Shown piece after piece: positions 1 to 7,252 of a stretch of DNA of 17,872 bases (position 1 is the stretch's first letter; every line of letters begins with the position of its first letter). A model generated the notes under the pieces. The model searched no databases and was not told where the DNA came from. It saw nothing but the letters and a program-made list of their open reading frames with translations. Source of the DNA: Stramenopiles sp. TOSAG23-2 (lineage: Eukaryota; Sar); assembly GCA_900128395.1 (NCBI GenBank), contig LT649620.1:1-17872 (forward strand). Direction: 5' to 3'. A program made the translations under genes and the position numbers.

Positions 1-268
1 TCTACTGTATAATGATGTTTTTCGTTTTTATCACTTCTTACATCATACCGCATTTACCAGCATATTCTATTAATTCTATAACTACAGTTTTTTTTTTTTT
101 TAGTTGTGTTGTTTGTTTAATTTCATTAATTCATTTAATGTTTAATTTAATTTAATGTAAACATAAAAATACATAATACATAAATACATATGCATGTTGC
201 TTTTGTCGGACACCAGGTGGTGTGAGAGTTAGTTCAACCTTTAACGAGCTCTCCAAAAACCGAAACCG
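1..268. other. AT-rich 5' flank of the TPR gene
   Basis: This short flank is AT-rich, with a T-run ending in AG near 90-103 and several TTTAAT repeats near 130-155. Composition rises towards GC only from about position 205, some 60 nt before the ATG of the downstream gene. No gene, RNA or recognisable promoter element was seen. Confidence 0.5.
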
Positions 269-1603
269 ATGCCTGGAAAACGAAAACGCAAACTCGACGC
301 GCAAGGGATTGCAGAGACACGAGCTGCAGCTCTCGATGCTATGGCTGGACGAGACTTTGCCGCTGCGATTCGCTCTCTCGACCGGCTAATTTCTTCTGGA
401 GACGCGGCACACGAGTGTCGTCTTCTCCGCTCGTCGTGTCAGCTCGCACTGAGCAAGAGCATTTCAAGTGCCCGGCTGCCCAAGGCCCTCAAAGATGTGG
501 AGGCAGTGTGCAAGAGTGCACCTATGATGCCCGAAGCGCGTCTTTGTATGGCCCGTGTCCTTTTGGCCCAGGGAAACCCTTTTAATGCCGAGATTGCTTG
601 TGTGCATGGTATCCGGCAAGCGGCAGCCAAGGCGGCAGCGCAGGCTATGGCAAAAGGTGGTGGGAAAGACGAAATACGGCCTGATGCTGGAGCAGAGGGT
701 AGCAAAAGCGGCACCGAGGGACCCACGGGGGGCGACAGTGGCTTGTTATGGGTGGGCAGCACCGTGGTCGTCGTCGGCACTTCTCGAAAGGATCTCAATG
801 GCCAGGAGGCCTCTGTCACTGCCCATCAGGAGAGCTCTGGGCGGTACTGTGTACAGCTTCGGGGCGGGGGGGAAGAAGAAGTGGCACTCAAGCCCGAGAA
901 CCTCTCGCTTCCGTACGCCGCGGCCTTCCTGACGGCGGAGGAGGTGCGAAAGAGACTGGAAGAAATTCTCTCAAAGGCGAGGGCGGAAGCGGACCCCCGT
1001 CGGGAGAAAGCCTTGGCACTGAAAACGAAGGCAAACGCATCCTTCTCCTCCAGTTCTGCCATGGCTAACTACGATGAACGCAAAGTGCCTTCGCTGATCG
1101 AAGCCGCCAGCGGCTACACGGAGGCAATCGAACTCTGCCCGCAGGACGCTGTTTTGTTTTCTAATCGTGCAGCATGCTACATGAAGCTCGGTAAATGCGA
1201 CCAATCGGGAGGAGGAAAGGCTGCGAGTGGCAAGTGGTTCAAAAAAGCGGTGCAAGATGCCAAAAGATGCGTAAAGCTGCGCCCGACGTGGCCCAAAGCT
1301 TACCATCGTTTGGGAACGGCCCACCTATTGGTCGCAAAAAGCGAATGTGCTTCCTATCTCGAGGCAAGTGCAGGGCAGTGTTTTCTCGATGGCTTTCGCA
1401 GATGTTACCCCTTGAAAAATTGGACTCCTATTGGCACATCTACTGAGGGACAAGCCACGGAGACGCACACACGTGGGGACGCCATGTCCAAAGCACTCAC
1501 TGCAGGATGGCAAAGTATTAATCCACTCTATCGGCCCACTACCACAACGGAGGAGAAAAGAAAGCAAGGACTAAATCTAAAAAACGATCGTACCTACAGA
1601 TAG
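269..1603 (+). CDS. TPR-repeat protein with central SH3/KOW-like barrel motif
   Basis: The predicted protein has 444 residues from ATG 269 to TAG 1601-1603. The N-terminus is basic (KRKRK, residues 4-8), a possible nuclear signal. Residues about 13-120 look like degenerate helical TPR-type repeats. Residues about 158-212 form a small beta-rich motif (WVGSTVVVVG, LNGQEASV, GRYCVQL, ALKPENL) of the 'GRY.V.L...LKPENL' kind common in algal proteins. Residues about 245-360 are clearer TPRs (YTEAIELCP, LFSNRAACYMKLG, AVQDAKRCVKLRP, KAYHRLGTAHL), similar to Hsp90/Hsp70 co-chaperone TPRs, interrupted by inserts at about 258-275 and 309-322. A role as a protein-protein adaptor is inferred. No catalytic domain is seen. 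The gene is far richer in GC than its neighbours: positions 481-540 hold 35 G/C in 60 by hand count. The C-terminal 80 residues match nothing I recognise. Confidence 0.85.
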   Translation: MPGKRKRKLDAQGIAETRAAALDAMAGRDFAAAIRSLDRLISSGDAAHECRLLRSSCQLALSKSISSARLPKALKDVEAVCKSAPMMPEARLCMARVLLAQGNPFNAEIACVHGIRQAAAKAAAQAMAKGGGKDEIRPDAGAEGSKSGTEGPTGGDSGLLWVGSTVVVVGTSRKDLNGQEASVTAHQESSGRYCVQLRGGGEEEVALKPENLSLPYAAAFLTAEEVRKRLEEILSKARAEADPRREKALALKTKANASFSSSSAMANYDERKVPSLIEAASGYTEAIELCPQDAVLFSNRAACYMKLGKCDQSGGGKAASGKWFKKAVQDAKRCVKLRPTWPKAYHRLGTAHLLVAKSECASYLEASAGQCFLDGFRRCYPLKNWTPIGTSTEGQATETHTRGDAMSKALTAGWQSINPLYRPTTTTEEKRKQGLNLKNDRTYR

Positions 1604-1865
1604 GACGGTGTAAATTACTACGTACGTATGCATATTAGGAAAAGCTAATTTTTTGTCATTTTTGTGTATTATATATAATAAGCTAATTTTTGTGTACAGT
1701 ATAGTGTTGTAAAATGAAGTGTTTTTTTTCTTTTAAAATATTTTACGAGAGAGTATATTTTTGTAATTACCCCAGCACACTTTTCCCCTTCCCCTCTTGC
1801 CAATGAGGCTTGCCTCCCTAGTCAATATTATCTAAATATTGTTAAATGTATACATTAGGTCATTT
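1604..1865. other. Convergent intergenic spacer with a short direct repeat
   Basis: This spacer lies between the 3' ends of two convergent genes. It holds a palindrome TACGTACGTA at 1619-1628 and a direct repeat of AAGCTAATTTT at 1642-1652 and 1680-1690, each copy followed closely by TTTTTGTGTA. A small C-rich patch lies at about 1770-1800. No canonical AATAAA was found for the plus-strand gene; AATAAG at 1677-1682 is a possible variant. Confidence 0.4.
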
Positions 1866-3224
1866 TTACTTTTTTTTATGTTTCATTTTATTTTGTCTTG
1901 TCATTGCAGGCTTCATACGAAAGCTCTGTTCAGTTTGCTCTTCCGCTTCCAATTCACCAAAACTCAATGCACAATTACGACATGAAAATCTAAATTTATG
2001 TTTTTGTTTTAAAATATCTAAAGCTTCGACTACTTTACATCCATTCATTGCCATTATTAAATTTGTAAGCACTGTACCTGTTCGTCCATGCCCTCCATAA
2101 CAATGTATATATAATACATTGTTTTCTGGATCTTCCTCTATGTACTTTTGAATTTCTGCTATTAATCCAAGTAAACTATTATCGTCCATAATTGAAAAGT
2201 CTGCAATAGGTGCATGTAGAAATTTAAATGTCCGTGAAGATGGGAAATTCTTAAACTCTTCCTTTGTATCGCGTTCTACCAATAATTCATCTAATGTTTT
2301 ACGGTAATCTCTACATCCATATTCTTCATAACTTTCTTGTAAACATAGAAATGCATTTATGTTTGATTTAGTAACAAGATCATATATTTGTGATTTATTC
2401 ATTCTTCCAGGTGTTGAACCACAACAAATGTTTTTAGAGATATAATGCGTACATGATATTGGGCCAGTAAAATCATTATTCTCTATTAATACATTGATTT
2501 TTTGGTTGCTAACAGTAATAGACGACTTATCTTCTTCACCTTCATTATTATTATTATTATTATTATTTGTTTTTTCATTTTTTTCTTTATCATCATTGTT
2601 ATTATTATCCTTGTCATTATTGTTATCTTTCGATACGTTTGTATTATTTGATTTGATTTTATAACACCATTGAAAATGAAATCTTTCACTTTCATTTCTT
2701 TTTGGAAAATCAATACTTATTTTTTCGTTTGGAATATCTAATGCATTAATTAATTTTGTTTGAATATTTCTATCATGAATTGATTTGCCTGCGGCGTTTG
2801 AAATAATACTACATGCGGCATTTGCAATACTATCCATTTCCTTTGCTAAAAGTATACCAGCTAATAAATGTTCTGAACCACACGGATTACAGATTCTAGT
2901 GGCTATTTTTAATGCTCTTGATAATGATGGAGATAAATTTTGACGTGCACTTATTTTTCCTGAATCCACAGATGTTGATTTAATAAAATCCTTTGTTTCA
3001 CTAATTATTTTCTCTAAATTAATATCCGGAAATGCCCAACGTAACCATGCACATGTTCTATTTCCTTTTTCCTTATACGATGGATCTTTCTTGGTCAATA
3101 TAGCTAAAAGCAAATGCTCCGTTCCTATAAAAAATGAATTATTTGCATGGCCAATACGAAATGCTAAATCATATATTCCTTGTCCATTTTCGGTGAATGG
3201 TGTTTTTTTATTATTATTATCCAT
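1866..3224 (-). CDS. Clp-N domain / dual-specificity phosphatase fusion
   Basis: The 452-residue protein starts at ATG 3224-3222 and ends at TAA 1868-1866. Residues about 8-165 contain two Clp-N type repeats. The first has FTENGQGIYDLAF and FFIGTEHLLLAIL (residues 10-43). The second has LSPSLSRALKIA and GSEHLLAGIL (residues 97-125). This fold is the substrate/adaptor-binding N-domain of ClpA/ClpB/ClpC unfoldases. No AAA+ module (Walker A/B) follows. Instead a disordered Asn/Lys/Asp/Glu-rich linker (about 192-235) leads to a phosphatase domain at about 255-440. Its P-loop HCYGGHGRTG (374-383) has nucleophile Cys375 and Arg381, and an upstream Asp-containing loop (APIADF, 338-343, or the following DD) could supply the general acid. 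The phosphatase should therefore be catalytically competent. Substrates are unknown; targeting by the Clp-N part is inferred. No signal or transit peptide is evident. It is transcribed divergently from the sialidase gene. Confidence 0.85.
   Translation of the reverse strand: MDNNNKKTPFTENGQGIYDLAFRIGHANNSFFIGTEHLLLAILTKKDPSYKEKGNRTCAWLRWAFPDINLEKIISETKDFIKSTSVDSGKISARQNLSPSLSRALKIATRICNPCGSEHLLAGILLAKEMDSIANAACSIISNAAGKSIHDRNIQTKLINALDIPNEKISIDFPKRNESERFHFQWCYKIKSNNTNVSKDNNNDKDNNNNDDKEKNEKTNNNNNNNNEGEEDKSSITVSNQKINVLIENNDFTGPISCTHYISKNICCGSTPGRMNKSQIYDLVTKSNINAFLCLQESYEEYGCRDYRKTLDELLVERDTKEEFKNFPSSRTFKFLHAPIADFSIMDDNSLLGLIAEIQKYIEEDPENNVLYIHCYGGHGRTGTVLTNLIMAMNGCKVVEALDILKQKHKFRFSCRNCALSFGELEAEEQTEQSFRMKPAMTRQNKMKHKKK
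2544..2569 (-). repeat. AAT/ATT microsatellite coding poly-Asn
   Basis: An ATT trinucleotide run on the plus strand reads as eight consecutive Asn codons (residues 220-227) in the linker between the Clp-N and phosphatase domains. Its length is likely to vary between strains. Similar imperfect Asn/Asp tracts flank it on both sides. Confidence 0.8.
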
Positions 3225-3992
3225 ATCTATCTATATTTAGTTTGTTATTATTCACTTTTTTAATTACAATTTGTACCAACAACCAGGAGATGGTATGATA
3301 TGAATGATCTATCCTGAATAACAATAATAAATTATTATTATTGTTATTATAAAGAAGTAATGGAAAGAAGCTACACTCTATTATTCCCAATAATAATACT
3401 AGTCAGACGCTTGCCATATATATATATATATATATATATACATTCTATACAATATAGCAATGTGGTATCCATTATCTTTTATAAATTAATATATATATAT
3501 GTGAAGAAAGAAGAAGAATAATTTCCCAAGCAGCAATAGCAGTTTTTAGTTGTTTTAAGGAGTTTAAGTTGTTAAAGACCATTTTATCTGTTTATTAATA
3601 TAATAGTACAGTGAGAATTATAAATTTACAATCATATATTGGGATAAATTCCTTAATTAGTTGATATCCGACCTGTGGCATTCATATCTTTTTTTTTTTA
3701 TTTCTTATTCTTCTTCTAATAATACATGATGATGGGTTAAAAGAGAATATAATACATGTAATACAATTGAAAAAATAATATTTATATTAAAATTGGAAGA
3801 AGTATATAGTAGAATGTTGATTGATGGATTAGAGGATATATAATATTAATATATATAATATATAACATATACTGGATAATATCATCCGTATTATTAGCTA
3901 CCATCATCATCGTCAATCTCTGGGTCTTTTGTAGTATAGTATAGTTCTACCAGGTATATTGTTGTTGTGGTTGAAAATAATAATATATAGAA
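3225..3992. promoter_or_regulatory. Divergent intergenic region, presumed two promoters
   Basis: This 768-nt stretch separates the divergent starts of the Clp-N/phosphatase gene and the sialidase gene, so the promoters of both presumably lie here. It is strongly AT-rich, with a (TA)n run at 3416-3440, a second at about 3488-3500, TTATTA/AATAAT-rich sequence at 3320-3350, and TA-rich DNA at 3835-3875. No conserved core-promoter element could be assigned, and no ORF or RNA gene was seen. Confidence 0.45.
3416..3440. repeat. (TA)n dinucleotide microsatellite
   Basis: An uninterrupted alternating AT run of 25 nt lies in the divergent intergenic region. It is probably a simple length-variable repeat. 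Confidence 0.9.
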
Positions 3993-5108
3993 ATGGCTTT
4001 TATAATAACAACATTGAAATTTGTTATAGTAATAATAGTAATATTACAAATAATTATCATAACTCAGGCAATTGCAAAGCCAGGATTTCCACCATCGCAA
4101 AAGCCAGGTTGTTTACCAAGTGATAATCAAACTAATTTATTTTGTCCTGGGCAATATGCGTATGGTTGCTACAAAATTCCATCATTACTTGTCGTTCCAG
4201 ATAAGAATATATTGATTAGTTTTATTGAAGCACGTAAATATAGTTGTGATGATAAAGGCTATGTTGATTTAATTTACAAACGTAGCATGGATAATGGTAA
4301 GACATGGAGTGATATGAAAAAATTATATGGAGAATCTACTGATGAAAATTTTGTCACAATTGGAGATGCAAATCCTGTTTATGATAAACATACAAAAACA
4401 ATTTTCGTTATTTTTGCGCGTAATAATGTTGATTTATATGTAACTTCATCAAAAGATTATGGTGCAACATGGGATAAACCTATTAATATTACATCTAGTG
4501 CAAAATATGGTGATTACGGGGGCTGGGCTGGAACTGGACATGCAGGTGGAATTCAATTGGCCGAATCAGGAAGATTAGTAATTCCAGGATATACTTCTTC
4601 TACATATGTCATTTATAGTGATGATCATGGAAGTTCATGGCATGTTGGTGGTATATTGGATGGTGGGGGTGAAGCAACAGTGGCAGAAATATCAAACAAT
4701 GTTTTATTAATGAATATGCGTAATAATAATCAAAAAAAAACTGGAGATTATCGATTACAATCGTATTCATATGATGGTGGTTTAAGTTGGAATCATACCT
4801 CAATTAATAAAGATTTAATTGCACCAGTAGATGGATGTGAAGCTTCATTAATCAAACATCCAAATGGCAATTTATATTTTTCAAATCCAACTCATTGGCC
4901 ATTGCGTTATAATTTGGATATCAAAAAATCTACTGATAATGGACAAACCTGGAAACATCATCATACGGTATGGAAGAAATCGGCGGGATATAGCTCCATG
5001 CGAGTGATGCCTGGTACGGATGAAATAGGTATTTTATATGGTCGTAATAATAAAACTATGATTATTTTTGAAGCACAAAGTGTTAGTTTTACATTAGTCG
5101 ATCCGTAA
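3993..5108 (+). CDS. Secreted/lysosomal sialidase, GH33, NEU1-like
   Basis: The 371-residue protein is predicted to be an exo-alpha-sialidase, removing terminal sialic (or related nonulosonic) acids from glycans. Residues 1-28 form a signal peptide with a long hydrophobic core. Five Asp boxes (SxDxGxxW) occupy residues 98-105, 153-160, 209-216, 259-266 and 313-320, as expected for a six-bladed propeller. By comparison with animal NEU enzymes, the EAR motif (79-81), acid Asp86, Glu227 (EATVAEI), triad Arg243 (NMRN) and Arg305 (LRYNL), and nucleophile Tyr333 (AGYSSM) are all present. The usual Y/F-R-I-P motif reads YKIP (60-63), so Lys61 replaces the first triad arginine. The EARK...D.G...RSMD.G.TW pattern is closest to lysosomal NEU1. 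The length is normal for the family, with no carbohydrate-binding module and no membrane anchor. Several N-glycosylation sequons are present. ATG 3993 is the natural start since the signal peptide follows at once. Confidence 0.93.
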   Translation: MAFIITTLKFVIVIIVILQIIIITQAIAKPGFPPSQKPGCLPSDNQTNLFCPGQYAYGCYKIPSLLVVPDKNILISFIEARKYSCDDKGYVDLIYKRSMDNGKTWSDMKKLYGESTDENFVTIGDANPVYDKHTKTIFVIFARNNVDLYVTSSKDYGATWDKPINITSSAKYGDYGGWAGTGHAGGIQLAESGRLVIPGYTSSTYVIYSDDHGSSWHVGGILDGGGEATVAEISNNVLLMNMRNNNQKKTGDYRLQSYSYDGGLSWNHTSINKDLIAPVDGCEASLIKHPNGNLYFSNPTHWPLRYNLDIKKSTDNGQTWKHHHTVWKKSAGYSSMRVMPGTDEIGILYGRNNKTMIIFEAQSVSFTLVDP

Positions 5109-5209
5109 AAAGATAAAACACCGACACATGGAAAGTGTAAAAGAAACATTTTAATATTTCATTTTATTATTCTACATATAAAAAGACCGAAACAAAATTA
5201 ATTACTAAT

Positions 5210-5472
5210 ATACGACTATACTCGTATTACGTAGATTTTTCGTATATATCTCTCTATAAAATATATTTTGAAAGAGTACAGGAATTGTCATGGGTAGGAA
5301 AATAAAAATTTAAAAATACGCGTACTTTATTAAAAATATTATTTAAAAATAATATAATATTTTATTATATACAAAAATACATACATCATACGAATTCGTA
5401 TATATATTTAAAATGTAATAATTTATTAAAATATTTTTATACGATCTCGTGTAATAATATACGCGTTCGTAT
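5210..5472. repeat. Recurrent ATACG...CGTAT inverted repeats
   Basis: Three inverted repeats share the arms ATACG and CGTAT: 5210-5227 (8-nt spacer), 5388-5401 (4-nt spacer, a perfect 14-nt palindrome) and 5459-5472 (4-nt spacer). A partial copy lies at about 5439-5452. They stand out because CG dinucleotides are otherwise scarce here. They could be factor-binding sites upstream of the LRR gene, but no factor is known. Confidence 0.5.
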
Positions 5473-5620
5473 CAGTTATGCATTTTAATTAAAATTATAA
5501 TACACGACCCAAGTAATATTATACGAAAGTATATAATTACACCCCACTGTATTTGTAATTTTTTTCATTTTATTTTCTCGTCTCTCTCTCCTCTCTCCTG
5601 GCCTTGGAAGCAAAAGAAAT

Positions 5621-5670
5621 GTAATCACGGTAATCACCGTAACCATCATCGTAATCATAATCGTAATCAT
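5621..5670. repeat. Degenerate GTAATCA(C/T) tandem repeat
   Basis: About five imperfect copies of GTAATC/GTAACC with 3-6 nt of variable spacing form a small degenerate minisatellite, 60-100 nt upstream of the LRR gene start. Confidence 0.6.
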
Positions 5671-5691
5671 CTTCATCAATTCACATCTATT

Positions 5692-5714
5692 TATATATAT
5701 ATATATATATATAT
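5692..5714. repeat. (TA)n run just upstream of the LRR gene start
   Basis: A 23-nt alternating TA run ends 14 nt before ATG 5729, so it probably lies in or next to a very short 5' UTR, or serves as the TATA-like region itself. Confidence 0.85.
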
Positions 5715-5728
5715 CATATTACATCGTG

Positions 5729-7120
5729 ATGGCATCAGTAAATACACCACCATGGTGGCTATCCCTTGAAAATAAAATAGAACGGAAAAAATTAGATTAC
5801 ACATTAATCACACGCAAACAATCCATGAATTTGCCACGAAAATTATTATTTACTTTGCAAAATATTTTAAGAAAAATTTATGATAATAAAATAACAAATA
5901 TCAATCTAACAAATTTAGAATTAGGAAATTATGGCATATTAGCTGTGGTATCAGCATTAGAAAAGACGAGAAGTTTAACGTATTTAAATTTAACAAATAC
6001 AAATATGGGGGATTTTGCATTAGTAAGTAAATTCTATCCACCCTTGGAGAAACTTCTCTCTAACATGTACAATATATACTATCTCATAATATGCGTATAC
6101 TATGTGTTATTGATATGCACTTCACAGAAACGATTGGCTATTGGACTAGCGAAAAATCGTTCATTAACATCATTAGTGTGTGGACAAAGGCATATAACAC
6201 GAAACAATCACAAAGACAATTTAATTGGCAATGTAGGTTTAAAAGCATTAAGTGAAAGTATCATAGGGCATCCTACCTTGACATATTTAGATGTTAGTAG
6301 TGATAGAATTACCGATTTTGGCATAGAATCTATGTGCGTTGCATTAGAAGATCCAAATTGCAATAATATGTCTGGATTAGCATTTGGTACGAAAAAAATA
6401 AAAAAAATTAATAGAATTGTACAATCTTTAATCTTAACACCTAGTTTTATTACAGAATTAAATTTATCCAATTGCAATGTTGGAAATACTGGATGTGAAA
6501 TCATTGGCAATGTTTTATTTAAAGAAAATAAATCGATAATTGTTTTAAAATTAAAATTTAGTAATATAGGACCGCAAGGCATGATAGCTTTATTCAACGG
6601 CATTAGTGACAGTTCTTTGCTTCATAACCCGGCGGTAATATCAATTATGAAGGAAGAAAAGATAATTACAACTACGAGGGAAAATAGTACTAATAATGCA
6701 AATATTCCTATGAACAAAAATCAACAGGAACAGGATAATGACGATGAAGAAGAAGACGAATACGGGGAAAAGCAGTCAGAGAAATATACATCATCTACTG
6801 GGCCGTGCGTTTTACAATATTTAGATTTGACAGGTAATGATTTTAGTGATATTGCAGTTCCATCATTATGTAAAGCTATTGTAAATAGTTACTTGGAGAC
6901 GTTAATTTTAAGATCGACTAGTTGGATGAAAGGTTTTGGTGATGGATTGTATCAAATCGCTGATGTTTTAGAAGAGTATGATTATGATTTAGACGATAGT
7001 TTCGAATCTGCTATTTCATTGGCATTGTTAGATGTAAGAGGTCATGAAATTGGGGAAAGTTTAGAGATGCGTTTGTGGCGTTGCAATGAAGGTACATGTG
7101 TATTAACTGGAGAACACTGA
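5729..7120 (+). CDS. Leucine-rich-repeat protein, RNase-inhibitor type
   Basis: The frame opens with GTG at 5726, but the eukaryotic start is ATG 5729 (G at -3 and +4). Unspliced it reads 463 residues to TGA 7118-7120; removal of the intron at 6023-6127 gives 428. About eight LRRs of the 28-residue type follow an N-terminal helical part: NINLTNLELGNYGI (about 57-70), LTYLNLTNTNMGDFAL (83-98), LTYLDVSSDRITDFGI, ITELNLSNCNVGNTGC, IIVLKLKFSNIGPQGM and LQYLDLTGNDFSDIAV. A disordered Asn/Gln/Asp/Glu-rich insert (about 305-350) splits the solenoid before the last repeats. The C-terminus is acidic then ends in a short Cys-containing tail. No kinase, NACHT, F-box or signal peptide is seen, so an intracellular binding or scaffold role is inferred. 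The 3' end is convergent with the giant gene, 132 nt away. Confidence 0.85.
   Translation: MASVNTPPWWLSLENKIERKKLDYTLITRKQSMNLPRKLLFTLQNILRKIYDNKITNINLTNLELGNYGILAVVSALEKTRSLTYLNLTNTNMGDFALVSKFYPPLEKLLSNMYNIYYLIICVYYVLLICTSQKRLAIGLAKNRSLTSLVCGQRHITRNNHKDNLIGNVGLKALSESIIGHPTLTYLDVSSDRITDFGIESMCVALEDPNCNNMSGLAFGTKKIKKINRIVQSLILTPSFITELNLSNCNVGNTGCEIIGNVLFKENKSIIVLKLKFSNIGPQGMIALFNGISDSSLLHNPAVISIMKEEKIITTTRENSTNNANIPMNKNQQEQDNDDEEEDEYGEKQSEKYTSSTGPCVLQYLDLTGNDFSDIAVPSLCKAIVNSYLETLILRSTSWMKGFGDGLYQIADVLEEYDYDLDDSFESAISLALLDVRGHEIGESLEMRLWRCNEGTCVLTGEH
6023..6127 (+). other. Predicted in-frame (3n, stop-free) intron in the LRR gene
   Basis: The segment begins GTAAGT and ends TTCACAG, is 105 nt long (35 codons), has phase 0 and contains no in-frame stop. 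Its translation (residues 99-133 of the unspliced frame) is hydrophobic and breaks LRR2 in the middle. Joining codon TTA (6020-6022) to AAA (6128-6130) restores ...NMGDFAL-KRLAIGLAKN..., a regular 28-residue repeat. The 3' end is only moderately pyrimidine-rich. Confidence 0.88.
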
Positions 7121-7141
7121 AAGAAAAAATACGTTTACACG

Positions 7142-7178
7142 AATAAAAGAGAAAAATTACAATAGACATTAAAATAAA
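7142..7178 (+). terminator. Candidate poly(A) signals of the LRR gene
   Basis: AATAAA occurs at 7142-7147 (22 nt after the stop) and again at 7173-7178, suitably placed for 3'-end formation in the 132-nt convergent spacer. Confidence 0.5.
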
Positions 7179-7252
7179 TGATCATCATATATATGAGCCG
7201 ACTACAAAACATTTTTTTACTTCAACAATTTAGTATTTTCTTTCCCTCTTCT

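Larger units (their letters stand above)
5109..5728. promoter_or_regulatory. AT-rich spacer and presumed promoter of the LRR gene
   Basis: This 620-nt stretch joins two same-strand genes. The left part should carry the sialidase 3' UTR; a possible AATAAA lies at 5301-5306. It then holds recurring ATACG...CGTAT inverted repeats, a pyrimidine-rich CT tract at about 5574-5599, degenerate GTAATC repeats (5621-5670) and a (TA)n run (5692-5714) that stops 14 nt before the ATG. No gene was found; the small minus-strand ORF here merely reads the GTAATC repeats. Confidence 0.45.

Noticed and set aside
1193-1240. Intron in the TPR gene at the insert between the two clearer repeats
   Set aside because: GTAAAT is present but the nearest AG gives only a tiny segment without a pyrimidine tract; treated as a coding insert.
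1846-2100. Plus-strand ORF of 84 codons
   Set aside because: It is antisense to the conserved phosphatase domain and matches nothing recognisable.
5726-5728. GTG as start codon of the LRR gene
   Set aside because: The gene is eukaryotic and an ATG in good context follows immediately at 5729.
6023-6127. Transmembrane helix in the LRR protein
   Set aside because: The hydrophobic stretch lies wholly within the predicted intron, which interrupts an LRR unit and has consensus splice ends.
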